From Tribonema minus (taxonomy: Eukaryota > Sar > Xanthophyceae > Tribonematales > Tribonemataceae), in assembly GCA_017506865.1 (NCBI GenBank), contig JAFCMP010000540.1:496001-560000 (forward strand): DNA of 64,000 bases. Reading direction: 5' to 3'. Shown here piece after piece: positions 1 to 12,078 of this stretch. The translations under genes were made by a program, and so were the position numbers. The notes beneath the pieces were generated by a model, which saw only the letters and a program-made list of their open reading frames with translations, was not told where the DNA came from and ran no database searches. Each line of letters opens with the position of its first letter. Positions within the stretch are counted from its first letter, which is position 1.

Positions 1-97
1 GGCAAATGCACGTGCTCGGCAGTACGTGCGGAAGCGCCACATTGACTCACTGCGCGGCAGTCTCCGCCTGCGACAACTCTGGACACCTGCCAGCGCC

Positions 98-762
98 CCC
101 TCGCAGCCTGTCCCAACTCCGTCGCCTGAAGCCCGATGCTGAGCCTTCGCCTTCGTCGCTGCACACACACGCTCTCGCTGCGCGCGCGGCGCAGGCAACC
201 GAGGGCGGCGTCGCGGGCGCCGCAGCAGTGCTCCGCCTGCGTAGTGTCATCCCTTTACATCCCCTTGTCACCCCTCGCAGCCTGCCCCGGCTTCCTTGCC
301 TGATGCTGATGCTGAACCCTTGCCTCCCCCCCTGCGTGCGGGGCCCGCGGTGCAGGCGACCGAGGGTGGCGTTGCGGGCGCCTCTGAGATGGCGGCAGCG
401 CTCAGCGCGGTGGACGCCGCGCGGCCGCTGAGCCTCAACATGCTATCGCTGCGTGCTGCGCAGGCCACCTGCGTAGCGTCAGTGCTCTGCCTGTGGAGCG
501 CAATCCTTTTTACATCATCTTGCCGTGCCAGCGTCCCCTCGCAGCCTGCCCCGACTCCCGCGCCTGAAGCCCGATGCTAAACCTCCGCCTCCCCCACTGC
601 GTGCACGCTCTCGCTGCGCAGGCGACTGATGGCGGCGTCGCGGGCGCCTCGGAAATGGTGGCAGCGCTCAGCGCGGTGGACGCCGCGCGCGAGCTGGCGC
701 GCAAGCTGGAGCACGGCGCGCAGGTGGAGGGCTTCGGCCAGGCGGCGCTTGCGGCGCTGGAG
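98..762 (+). repeat. Three tandem copies of an exon plus its acceptor region
   Basis: A block beginning CCTCGCAGCCTG and ending in an exon start (ATEGGVAGA or ATDGGVAGASEM) occurs from about 98, 269 and 533. Each copy keeps the acceptor CAG. Only the third copy (exon 622-762) keeps the full exon and its GTGCGT donor. The first two lose similarity after 8 to 30 codons. Confidence 0.8.
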
Positions 763-3700
763 GTGCGTCGGTGGTGTCATACGATCTACTTCAACTTGAA
801 GTTTGAAGAATCTGAGAGCAGGGATGATTACATCGCCCCTGTTTGAAAGGCTTTCTACTTACGGTGACCAGAAGCTGTGCAAAGCTCATGCGCAGACTGA
901 GACCCATTGTATAGGGTTATCATGGCAGCGACGGGAGATGCGAAACCCATCGTTGTGCAAATGGGGGGGCGATAGCACACTAGGCTGCTTATTGCAAATC
1001 AAGGATCTCAAAACTTGCGGGGGCGGACCTTGTCGGCACAGGCTCGCGGTGCAAAGAGGAAGCTTGAGTACAATGTTCAAGTTGTATCATGTGCTGTGTG
1101 GCCGTATCTAGGGTCATGTGATGTACTTCTGTTTCGAACTGGAGAATATTCCTGAAAGTACTTTTTATTAATTCTCGCTCAGGGCGCGAAGAAGCCCAGA
1201 TGAATGGCATCTAACTTGAAGCTTGCTGTACAGAATCTACATGTCGCATGACAGTCTGAAAGTGTCTCAACGACAACCACTCAAACGCCGCCGCCGCCAA
1301 ATGGCATCTCGGGATCCTCCCCTACGTCCTCCCATATGTGCCCCCGCCCCCCTGAAAGTGCTTTTATTTGCCTAACTATAGTGTTTTGTTCTCCTAAACA
1401 GACTCATGTCCAAGGAATCAAAATTAAATATTACCTAGGCTGAGACTATCATAGTGGAAAGATCCAAACATTGAAGTGACCTGACTGTGCATGTTCGCTG
1501 AATCGAAAGTATGATTGCGTTGATCTGCTGTCCAATGTTATGCCCACGCCGCGCATGTCGCACGTCTGTGTGTCTTGCACGCGCATGCGCAGGCGGCGCA
1601 CGCAGCGCAAGCGGTGCTGACGCTGGAGCTGCAGGCTAAGGCGGAGGAGGACACGCGGCTTGCAGCATTGCTCAGCAGGTACATGTACTTTTAATTGTTT
1701 CAAAAATTGCGTGCGGCATCAGCTGGCATCGCTGCACCTTGCAATTTATATGCAATGAATCAATGGTAGCAGCGGCTTGCGGACTGCTCAGCAGGTGCAT
1801 CATTACGCGATGTATCCTTTACATGTGATTGTGAACTTGTTGCATGCGACATCAGCTGGCAGTGCTGCGCCTTGCAATTGATATGCAATGAGTTACATTG
1901 GTAGCAGCGGCCATGTGAGAAGAAAAAATGAAAGATCACTGCTGATGCAAGGCCTTGCTGGCAGCTCGTACAACCCAGAGAGAGCTGCTCTGGTGCTGCA
2001 TTGAGCACACCACGTTGCTCTTTGGTGCTTCTGCGCCGGATCTTGCTGGGCCCGCTTCCTCCTCGGGGCGAAGTGGTATACTTCGAAGTATATGTATCTA
2101 TCGCCAGGGCCAGAAGCAAATGCCATGAGCACACCACAGTGGAAGTATGTGACATGGACGCTGTTGTAGCATATGGCAGTTTCATCCACAGTAGTCAGAA
2201 GACTTCTGTGTGCAAGCACATACCACGTTTCAATGCCCACTGTTGGAGCATATGGCAGTTGCATGCTCATTGCCGTTTGCACGCTTGACGGTTACGGCAG
2301 TTACACTTGCCGGTACACGGAGCACAAAACAATCGCTTCTGGCAGCACACGACTGGCCGTCGGTCCTCTGTTGCATTGGTCACCTTGTCCACCTCTAACG
2401 GTGTGGAGCAACAGGCTAGTGAGCAGCAGCTCTCTTCGTTGCATCAGCGCCATCACTCCCGCGGCAACGCGCCGTGGGCTTCTCCGCCCGCCCCCAATGC
2501 ACTGAGCACTGCAGCCTCCCGCACGCAATCGCAGTGGCGACCCCGCCCAACTACCAGCGCACGTCCAGCAGTAAGAACGCACGGCTACGCTGCATGCACA
2601 ACGGCCCATGTACTCGCACCCATCCCTGACGCCGCACGTGCCAGCTTCAACTTCAACCTCATCGTCGCTTTGCGTCGGTGTCTGCAGACTGGAGGTGCCC
2701 GCGGCTGCGCTGCGCGATCTGGAGGCGGCGGCGGCGAAGGCGGGGCTGCAGCGCTCAGAGGGGGTGGCCGCCGCGCTCGCGGCAGCGCGCAAGCGAGTCG
2801 CGGCAGCTAATAGCAGGTATGCAACGGGCAGGACTTGGATTTCAAGACACTAATGTGCTGGTAGCGACAGCAGCACCAGCCAGCGGTTTCATTCACTCAG
2901 TGCCACTGTGCCACCATGAGACACACAAGTCATGACTTCAGCGTGCAAGCGCGTCGCAGCAGCCAACAGCAGGTAGCGGGCAGAATCTTGAGTTTAAAAC
3001 ACTACTGTAGTGGGCAGAACCTTGAATTTAAAACACAACTGTAGTGGCAAAACCTTGAATTTCAAACACTACTGAAGCAGCAGCGACAGCAGCGCCAGCC
3101 AGCAGTATCATTCCCTCAGCGCCACGGTGCCACCTCACAGACACGCAAGGCATAACAATGGTGCAGAATATTTGTCAGTGCATGAAGGCTGCGGCGAAGT
3201 CGTGGTCACGGCCATGCCAACTACGCCGCCTGCCCCTCACAGTGTTCACTGCGCTCTCGGCTCTGACTAGAAAAGTGCTGGAAGCCATCGGCAAACAGCA
3301 GCCACAATGCCACCATGCACAACGCTGTGTCCCCAATATCAACCCCAAACACCCCCCTTCCTAGCCCTGCCCCCTCCACCCCCCCCTCCTCCTCCTCCTG
3401 CCGCAGCATCACGAGCAAGCCGCCCGCAAACGCCGCCGCCATAGAGGCAGCGCTCGGCGCAGCAGCGGCAGCGGTCGACGCCGCCGCCGCCGCGCTGGCG
3501 GCGGCGCGCGAATTGGCGGCAGCGGCGGCGGCACGCATCCGCGACGGCAACGCAGCGCTGGCAGAGGCGGCGGTGCGGCACGCCGACGCGGTGGCGGCGG
3601 CGCGCGCGGCGGCGGTGGAGGCGGCGCCGCCCGTGGCGACGGCGCTGGCGGAGTATAGCGCGGCGCTGGCGACGGCGCGGCTGGTGATGGGGCAGGCGGC

Positions 3701-6700
3701 GGCGCGTGCGCAGGTGACGGGGGCAGGGCTGGTATGTATGCTTGGCAGCGTTTGAAGCGATGCGTAGGGTTAGGGGTTGAGCGTCACACTAAATTGAGTA
3801 AAGGGTTGGGTTAAGTGGGGTTGATGTTGGGAAACGTTCAGCCTAGTGGTCTTGGCGGTAACGGCAGGTGTTGTGCACGTCATTGCAGGTGCTCTTCCGC
3901 TCTGTGTGGCAAGCTGAGCACGGAAACTGCAAGCAGCGTGCGCTGTGCAAGGTGCCAGACCAAATTTTTACGTCCCGCCCAGCGCATGGTAGCCTCCACT
4001 GTCTTGCAGCGCCTGAGGGGGGTGTTGGGGGGGGGGGGTGGACGGCACGCTCAGGGGCAGCTGCCCGCACAAGACCGGGCATGCTCTTGTGCTACATATG
4101 GCATCAGTGCGGCTGGATGCCGGAATCGCAGGCACCTCTACTTGATCTGCTCACCAGCATCCCCCCGGGGCGTGCGACCCTACTTCAAGTCGAAGCACTC
4201 TCAAACTCAACTACCTTGGCGCTTGACGCTCCTCGCTCCCAGGGGCAAGGCGAGGAGGTGGCATCAGCGCCGTTCCTGTCGTCCGCGCGCGCCGTGCTGC
4301 GCGCCGCCGCCGCCGCCGAGGACGCCGTCGCGGCGGAAGCGCAGCGGCAGCGCTCCGCGCAGGCGGCATTGCTGGCGGAAGCGCGCTCGCGCCTCGCCGC
4401 CGCGCAGCAGATGGAGGCGCTGGCGCAGCACGGCGATGGCGCGGCAGCAGCGGGCGCGCCGGCAGCGGCAGCGGCGGAGGGCGGCGGAGGCAGCAGTAGC
4501 AGCGGCAGCGGCGGCGGCGGGGAACGGAGCGTTGTGGAGAGGGTGGCGGGTGCGCGCGGCGCGCTGCAGGCGGCAGTGGCACGCATGGAGGCGGATGGCA
4601 GCACGGATGTTGGCGACGAGGTGCAGGTGAGCGCGCGGGTGGTGCCAGGGTTAGGTTTGGGGTAGGGCTGCGCAGCGTTTCAGGTGCTAGGATTCAGGGG
4701 TAGTGGGGGGGGTAGGCGAGGGTTAGGGTTGAGACAAGGGTTAATGTGTCAGGCTGTCGTCCAGTTGCGTGCACCAGTTTTGTTGCATCGTGATGATGTG
4801 CCGCGGCGACCAGAGTCCAGGCTTGCTTTCACAGTGCCCCTCTGCAGCTACTGTACCAAGTTGAGTCTCAGCAACCAGATGTTCGATTTTGCACCCCATG
4901 CAGAGTGCTGTTGCAGAGGTGAATGCCGCGGAGGCAGTGCTCATGCTGCAACGTCAATTTGCGTCGCAACCACTCAACGTTTATTCTGTGCCACTCCACG
5001 CTCCGCAACACGCTTTGCATCTGGACAACTCGATATTCGTTGTGCGCTTACTGCGGAGCGCTGTGCAGAGCACGGTGAACTTCGTAGTGCTCTACGCTCC
5101 GCGCAACACTAGTGAGCATTACTACAACTCAACGTCTCTTCTGTGCCGCTCCACAGCATCAATCTGCATCTCACCAAGTTCAACTTCAGTACGCGTGCGC
5201 TCGCTCATTGCAGAGCGCCATCGCCGAGGTGGACGCCGCCGTGGCAGCGCTTTACGCTGCGCGACATCAGTTCACATCACAACAACTCGATGTTTCTTCT
5301 GCGCCACTCCACGCCCTGCAACAAGACTTCACGCCTCAACAACCAGTTTGGATCTCACCAGTTTCAACTTCAACATGTGTTCATTCTTTGCTCACTAAAG
5401 AGCGCTATCGCGGAGGTGAATGCCGCTGTGGCAGCGCTCCACGCTGCGCAGAGCGCGCCGCCCGCGCCCGTGGAGGACGCCCAAGACGCCACAGGTCTCA
5501 CGGGTGCAGCTGGCAGTGTGGCAGCTGAACGACCGCCGGCCGGGCAGCCGCAGGTGCGGTGCAGTCACTGGTCCCATCCGCCAGTTATTCGCACTGCCAT
5601 CATGAAAGAGGGTATAATTCATCAGATAGAGGCCAGCGAGAGGCGAGGCCTTTCCTGCTGAATGTCAGAAAACGCTGGCATCTTGACACAGTGCTTGGCC
5701 CTGCCGATTCACTCATTCACTCAGAGTCGCTCTCAGGACCCGTCCAGCCAGATACAACTGCCGGTGCGCTCACAACATTGCGCTCATTTCTTGCGCAACC
5801 ATCTAGAATCTGCTAAAAACAGCATGCACAACGTTGTCGTTTGCTGAGCACTGCCAACTTTATTCTGAAGGCCCATGTGGACAGGCACACGCCTGGCGGC
5901 GGACTTGTGGCAGGCAAAAGATGCTTTCGATTGAGCACTGAGCATGTGTCAGCGCTCAGGCGCAGCAGCAGCAGCAGCCATCGGCGCCCTTCAACAGCGC
6001 CCTACGTGTGTGCCACCTCCAGGCTCGCACGCCTCTCCGCCCCTCGCCACAGCGCGCCCTGCACCTTCCTTGCGCACTCGCTCTCGCTGCCGCTTCGCCT
6101 AGAACCCTAACCCTAATTAAGGCGAGGTCACTGAAATTGCGATGCTTGCACCCGCAGGCGCCGCCGCCAGCGCAAGCGCCGCAGTCGGCCGGCGCATCGG
6201 CTGCTCAGGCGGAGTGGCTGGAGGGGCTGCGCAGCAGGGCTCAGCAGGCACGCGAGGCACAGATGCGATCGCACACCGCACCGGCTAGCGCCGTGGAGGA
6301 TGCTCCTGTTTCACAGGTGAGAGTGTGTTTAGGGGGGGGGGGGGGGGTCCACCTTGCAACCTTGTAGCTTGGTCATATGCAGTTTATGTTGAGCAAGGTT
6401 AGAGAGGGAGAGGGGGCGCAATTGCGATCGCGCGTAGCACCAGTCAGAGCCGTGGAAAATGTTGTTGTGTCACAGGTGAGAGTGGGGGGGGTGGTGCTCT
6501 CCATTAGATGTTGGCCATTCTGTGTCAAGGTTGGAGAGGGAGAGGGGGCGAAGATGGGATTGCGTGTGGCACCGTCCAGTGCCGTGGAGGATGTTGCTGT
6601 GTCACAGGTGAGAGTTATGGGGGGGTTGCCGTCCATGAGACGTTGGCCAGTCTACGTCAAGGTTAGAGAGGGAGAGGGGGGGCGAGGACGCGATTGCGAT

Positions 6701-9700
6701 GCGATGTAGCTGTAGCACAAGCACGCTGCATGTCGCACGTGCACACGCGCCGACGGTGCCCGGCAGTTACAGTTTCCAAACGCTCAGCAGCTCAGGCAGA
6801 GCACACGCCGCCCCATCTGCATCTTGTAGTAGCAGCATGCTTGGTTGCAGTGCACCGTATCACATACTTCTATATCACGTGCTGATGCGCTCTCACTGTG
6901 CACTGCGGGACAGGCAGCCAAGGATGCTGAGCCGCTGATGGAGGAAGATTCCGAGGAAGGTTCCGCGGACTTCGCCGCAGCGGCGGAGGCGCGTGGGCAG
7001 GCGCTGGCAGTGGCCCTGGAGTGGCTTGCCAACCTTCAGGTCAGATATGGCCTCGCATTGTGGCTGCTCACTGGCGCGCTGGGCTGCTATTGTCAAAACT
7101 TCAGAACCTGCTTTCTGTGTTGACATACTTCAATTATGGCGCTCCGGGCCCGCCGTTGCCAAGTTTCGCGGCCTGCTTTTCGTGTGCCGTCGACGTGCTT
7201 GAAGCAGTGCATGTGGCGAGAACTGGCTTAGTTGTTGAGACATGAGGTACTGCAAACATTACACTCTCTTTCTCTGAGTTCCCTGTCCTTGAGATCCCGT
7301 CTAAGCTGGCGTTGACAAGACCCCCCCCCCCCCCCCCTCGCATCCTGAACCAGCGACAGCTCTGATGAGGGCTTGTAGAACGGCACTCACACTGTGACTC
7401 CTCATGCATGGCGCTGCGGACTTCTAGTAAGTTCGGTGCTGCGCCGCTGCAGCCTCCATGCCTGCTGAGGTTTGCAGGTGACTGCAATGCAGCTGCCGCG
7501 CAATTGCTTGTGCCACTTCAACTTCAACGCACAATCGCTGGCACACACACACCCCCTGGGGTGGCAGCCAATGTGCTTGCAGCCTCTGACCGTCGCAACA
7601 CGCATCACCGATATGCACGACCCCCTGCAGGGGGATGTCAACAGCCTCGGCGGCGGGCTGTTGAGCGCTGCTGCAGAAGGCGCTGCCAAGCGTGCCATGC
7701 AGGATGTGGCAGCGGGCGCGCCGACTGCGCAGCAGGCCCTGCAGGACCTGGCTGAGGTGAGCACTGTCACAGATGTGTGTGCATCATGGCTCAACACGAG
7801 CTCCGGGATGTGTGTGCCGTGCGCAGCGCCCCTTGCTGCATTGGTCGGACGCAACAGGCACGGCGGGGGAGGGGGGGGGGAGGGCTATATGCGCCTTTTA
7901 GTTGCACGCTCAAAACTGCCCTTCGCGGCAATCGCCATCAACCCCCCCCCCGTGTGCGGCAATCACCATCACCCCCGCTTCCCCCCAGCCAGCGCATGTA
8001 CGTATCGTTCTGCCAACGCTCCTGTGATAATATATATATAGCGCCGTCTCACAGCGCTCCCCACTTGGCCACACGCAGGCCAGTTTAGAGTTATTTGGAG
8101 CTTAGAAGTTGTGGAAACGGTGCCTGACTCACATATGGCCACATGCGCTCGCCCCTCTGACTGCCCGCATGCGCGCACTCGAACCCTCACCCCACAAAAA
8201 TGTCACGCGCGCGCCCCAGTCGCTGGAGGATGATGCGAGCGCTGACGCGGCGCTCGCGTAAACCCTAACCCTTTACAAAACGTGCTTGCGCAAACAGTTA
8301 CCCTGGCCTACCGCATGCGCTGCAAACGCTGAAGGATGGAGTGAGCACTGCCACGGCGCAAACGCGCATTGCAACAGATATGCCTGCGCGAACTCTAATT
8401 TTACAACACCGCGTGCGCGCAGGCGCTGCAAACGCTGGAGGACGAGGTGAGCGCTGCCGCGGTGCTGGCGGACCGCGTGTCGGACGCCATGGCACGGCTC
8501 GACACAGCAACGAACAGGGCCAGGGACGCGGCTGCGGGGGCGCCAGCGGATGCCGCGTGCAACGCCGCCTTGGACCAGGCCGAGCAGGTGCGCGGTGCAC
8601 GTCATGCTGACAGTCTCTATGTTGCATTTGGACGAGGCTGAGCAGCCGTGTTGGACAAGGCCGAGCAGGTGCGGCGTGCTGTGCGCGCGACGTTGACAGT
8701 GTCTCAGTTGCATGGGGTGGGGCCGAGCATCTGCGTCGGACGGCGTGTGGCGCGCGCGACACTAACGGTCTCGGTTGCATTGCACGGGGCTGAGCAGGGG
8801 CGGTGTAAGCGGCTTGACAGTCTGTCTCTTTTGCATTTAAATGAGGCTGACAGGGAGCGTGTGGTGCGGGCGGCGTTGACGGTTGCCGTCGCGCGCGGCG
8901 CTACAGTTGCCGCACCCTGCGAGTTCTGGGGCTGGCTACTGTCGGAGTGCGGCATGACAGACTCTAGCCGGGCAGGGTTGAGCTGCTTCGCCGTGTCTTG
9001 TGCGGCGTCTGATGATGATCACCAAAGCAGGACCACAGCACTGTTAGACATGCTAATCATGCAGTGTTTACAAAGTGCCGCAAGCGCCGTATTTCATGCG
9101 GCTCATCTCGCTGACGCTCCGCATTTCGCGCCGTGCCGACTCACTTGCATCGTCATCACCCCGCCAGCTGCCACAAAAGGCACAGCCCCCCGCCGTGAGT
9201 CACCACACGCGCACGGACAACGCACTGGCAACCTGCACCAACGATTTCCCCGATGACGATGTGTTCCGCACGCTGCATTCAGCACAGATTTCTCTCAGCC
9301 TCCGTGCCCCTCCCACCGAACCTCAAATTTGCAGTTGCTGGACGCCGCCGCCGCGCGCTGGGACGCGCGCACGACGGCGGCGGCGGAGGCGGCGGTGGCA
9401 GCGGCGGAGGCGCGGCTGCGCGCGGCGCGCCAGGCAGCGCTCAACGCCGCGCAGGAGAAGATGTCGCTCATGCAGGCCGTCGTCGACCTCGTACGCGACC
9501 TGCAGCTCGTGCAGGTGAGCGTTGCTGCCGCTCGTAATGCGCGTGATGCACGCACGAAAGTTTCTGCCGTGTGGACAGCGGCTGCCTCGCGGAGGCAGCA
9601 GGCGACTGCGCTGTGTTGTGCATACAATAGCTGTTGTGGGCTCATGCGCGCTGTGGCAGATTCGGTGGGCAAATGCGGCCTCTTTACGATGCCGACCGCC

Positions 9701-11084
9701 TGAGAATATGATGCAAACGCTGCGTTGCGACACAACATCAGGGATTGCATCAGTCCGACTCCGCCCGCTAGCCAGGCACTGTGTTCCCCCCTTTGAGGCC
9801 ACAAGGGACTACAGACTCGTGGAGACCTGCAGCGCGCTCTGATACCATGGCGCTGCTCCGTGTGATTTGCTCCATGTGATTTGCTAACTCCCCACGCTGC
9901 CGCTGTTACCCAATTCAACAATGAAAACATGCGCGCCGCTTCCCGTCGCTGCCTCGCAGGCGCACCCCGCGCCCAACAGCGACGACACCCACGATGGTGA
10001 CGCTCAGCAGCCGCTGCTGACGGAGGCGCAGCAGCTGCTCGCTGGCGCGCGCGACGCGCTGCAGGGCGACCTGGCGCAGTGGATGCGCGGCGGCGCTGCC
10101 TCCGCCGCGCAGCTCGTTGCGCAGGCGGAGCGTGCGATACGCGCGGCGGCAGCGGCGGCGGAGGGCGGCGGCGGCAGCGCTGATGCTGCGCCAGCCGCCG
10201 CCGCTGCTGCTGCGGAGCGAGGCCCGTCGCCAGGCGCATCTGCTGCGGTGAGCGTTCGGAGCACGGACAGCAGCGGCGCGCGCGGCGGCAGTGGCGGCGG
10301 CGGCGGCGGTGACGGTGGCGGCGGCGCAGCTGAACTTTCTGCGGAGGACGTGCAGCTGGCGGAGGCACTTGCTGAGCGCGACGTGCTGGAGTTTGTGCAG
10401 CGCGCGCGCGCGGAGGCGGGCGCCACTGCGCGCAGCAGCAGCAGCAGCAGCAGCGGGCCTTCGAGCGCAGTGGGAGGGGACTCTGACAACCCCCCTGCCG
10501 GGTTCACAAATATCAACGACAGCCATGCGGGAGCGCCATCTCAACGTCCGCGGCCTGATGCGTATGGCGGTGTGGCAGGCAGCGCCGCTGCAGCCGATGT
10601 TGCCGCGCCGAATCGCGGTGACGGCAGCGTCGGCGGCACCAGTAACCGGCGCAGCTCATACGTGCCCCTCTGGGTGCGTGCCGTAGCAGACGCAGAGCCC
10701 GACGATGGCTCGGCAGGCCCCAGCGCCGCCGCTGCAGTCGGCGGCGCTACCGCAACTCCCGCTGCTGCCGCAGCGGCACCGCGTGCGCAGCCGCCCACGC
10801 CCAAAGCCAGCGACGCACATCACAAAGGCACAGCTGGCGCGCCTCAAGCGGGGCGTGACACGATGCAGGGGGGATCTAGAAAAGGGTCGGTGCCGGCGTC
10901 ACACACACAGCCGCCAGGGCAGTATCGCAGCGGTCCGCGGCAGCGCTCAGAGGGCGGCGCGGCGGGCAGAGCGGCGCCGCGCAAGCCGCGGCTGACGCCG
11001 CCGCCGGGGCTGGAGGGCGAGGAGTGGTCGCGCATGGGCGCCACGATCGGGCGCATGATCGGCAAGCTGTTTGGCGAGGGTTGA
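622..11084 (+). CDS. Alanine-rich coiled-coil protein, 3' part of a multi-exon gene
   Basis: Function not recognised. Twelve exons join in phase: 622-762, 1593-1678, 2688-2816, 3407-3713, 4243-4626, 5401-5553, 6158-6316, 6914-7039, 7631-7756, 8423-8587, 9335-9514 and 9960-11084 (stop). Each begins after an AG and ends before a GT, mostly CAG|GTGAG-like. They give 1,026 residues in the window. The first exon is phase 0 and has no start codon, so the gene begins before base 1. The first eleven exons encode Ala/Glu/Arg/Leu-rich helices with the look of a long coiled coil, for example ARELARKLEHGAQVEGF. The last exon is different: Gly/Ser/Ala-rich low complexity with a short helical stretch near AEDVQLAEALAERDVLEFVQ, a Pro-rich tail, and the C-terminus RMIGKLFGEG. 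No catalytic motif is visible. A cytoskeletal or axonemal role is possible but is inference only. Exon edges are tandemly duplicated in several of its introns. Confidence is high that it is a gene and low for its role. Confidence 0.75.
1712..1911 (+). repeat. Tandem intron repeat carrying a copied exon 3' edge
   Basis: Two copies of a unit of about 130 bp (from about 1712 and 1844) share CATCAGCTGGCA and GCAATTNATATGCAATGA. The copy near 1775-1796 reproduces the end of exon 1593-1678 (CTTGC...CTCAGCAG|GT), giving a second potential donor site downstream of the real one. Confidence 0.65.
2780..3150 (+). repeat. Duplicated exon 3' edge and donor after exon 2688-2816
   Basis: The exon end (GCAAGCGNGTCGC...AGCAG|GTA) recurs at about 2945-2974 with the same donor. 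It is followed by repeated intron text: three short copies of GGGCAGAACCTTGAATTTAAA-type sequence near 2833, 2976 and 3017, and two copies of a CAGCACCAGCCAGC...CTCAGTGCCAC segment. Confidence 0.7.
4895..5460 (+). repeat. Tandem array of four exon 5' edges
   Basis: Copies of an exon start encoding SAIAEVNAAVAALHAA lie at about 4905, 5060, 5209 and 5401. The spacing is about 150-190 bp and the units include intron text ending in CTCAACGTTTNTTCTGTGCC-like sequence. The units at 4905 and 5209 keep a reading frame close to the real one; the unit near 5060 is decayed. The last copy (5401-5553) has the complete exon and donor. Confidence 0.8.
6250..6700 (+). repeat. Tandem copies of an exon 3' edge with donor sites
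   Basis: The end of exon 6158-6316 (GCACC...GCCGTGGAGGATG...TCACAG|GTGAGAGT) recurs at about 6420-6475 and 6549-6608, with a trace near 6680. The period is about 130 bp. Every full copy retains CACAG|GTGAGAGT, so three equally good donor sites lie in a row. GTTAGAGAGGGAGAGGGGGC separates the copies. Confidence 0.85.
8217..8900 (+). repeat. Repeats on both sides of exon 8423-8587
   Basis: Upstream, the exon start (GCGCTGCAAACGCTGGAGGA) has a copy at about 8320-8350 and a weaker one at 8220-8250. Downstream, the exon end and donor (GCCGAGCAG|GTGCG) plus about 50 bp of intron recur about four more times (near 8655, 8727, 8789, 8843), each ending in a TTGCAT-like string. Both edges of one exon have thus expanded independently. 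Confidence 0.75.
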
Positions 11085-11103
11085 CGGCGCGCTTGGCTTT
11101 GGT

Positions 11104-11228
11104 GTTGTGCGCCCAGGTCTTGTCGATACAGCGCATTTCGGAAACAGCACTGGTACTGAAGTGCGTTGTATCGACAACACCTGGTGCTGGTACCGAGATG
11201 TATTGCATCGACAACACCTGGGCGCACT
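11104..11228. repeat. Foldback (hairpin) element with three arms
   Basis: A left arm starting GTGCGCCCAGGTCTTGTCGA near 11110 is followed by two reverse-complement right arms, one ending ACAACACCTGGTGC near 11193 and one ending ACAACACCTGGGCGCAC near 11227. Sequence and arm length match the element at 59,899-59,990. It lies directly after the stop of the coiled-coil gene and could form a stem in the 3' UTR. Confidence 0.8.
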
Positions 11229-12060
11229 GTGTGCGTCTGAAGGCGCGCCCGCATGCGCAGTCCCCTTGCGGGCGCCTTGTAGATTGCGTGTGTGCGTGGC
11301 GGCCAGAGAACTCCAGAGCCCGCGTTGTGCTTCGTAACGCGCGCAGGCGGTGGAAGGTGGCTGCTCAGAGGGTGGCGCGTTTGGGCAAATGGGTGGCAGT
11401 GCTCCGCGCCCAGGAGGTTATTAGGCACACACGGGGGTGTTGCAAGAGCCCAGCAGTTTGTGCACTGAATAGCCTGCGACAGATGTTTGGCACTTGTCTG
11501 CAGCCGACAGGGAACATCCGCAAGGTACAAAGGGGGATAGGCCTGGACTGTGGCAATTGGCTCAGCGGCTTAAGCCGTTGCCGTTGCTGATGTGATTACA
11601 TGTGTACAGTTGAACTTTTGTTGCTCCAAGAGACTGCAAATAAGCCATCACACGCCGGTCTGATGAGACTATGGCGACCACCACCTGAAGTGCTTTGTCC
11701 ACATTCCTGTTTGTTGGCGCGTCTGCTCTCACATGTCATGTTTTGTAGAAGTAGGTGAGTTTTTCATGCTTCTAACTTCAACAAGTATTCGACCAATGTG
11801 CACAAGACTAAATTTCGGAAATTTTGCGTAGGGCGCAAAAATTTCAGATGATGCGTGTCCAGCTTCATACCAGAGTCTGCATTACGTGCTTGTGACGACA
11901 GAGTGTTTCACTGCTCTGTGAAATTTGAGCTGAAATGAAGCGGCAAACGCCCCCCCCCCCCCCTCCCCTCTACATCATCCAACTGCCAGCACCGCTTATG
12001 TGGAGCGCTGCCAACAAGCGGAGCGCAAACGCGGCAGTAATGCTCTTGACCTTCGCGCTT
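11229..12060. other. Intergenic stretch without a recognised gene
   Basis: I see no convincing coding sequence. The stretch holds a run of about 15 C near 11,950 and AT-richer text around 11,600-11,900. Confidence 0.5.
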
Positions 12061-12078
12061 GAAGGTCGGCTGCTCACA

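Noticed and set aside
9295-10368. 357-codon minus-strand ORF opposite the coiled-coil gene
   Set aside because: It is the antisense of GC-rich Ala codons (Arg/Ala-rich shadow). The plus-strand exons have consistent phase and splice sites.
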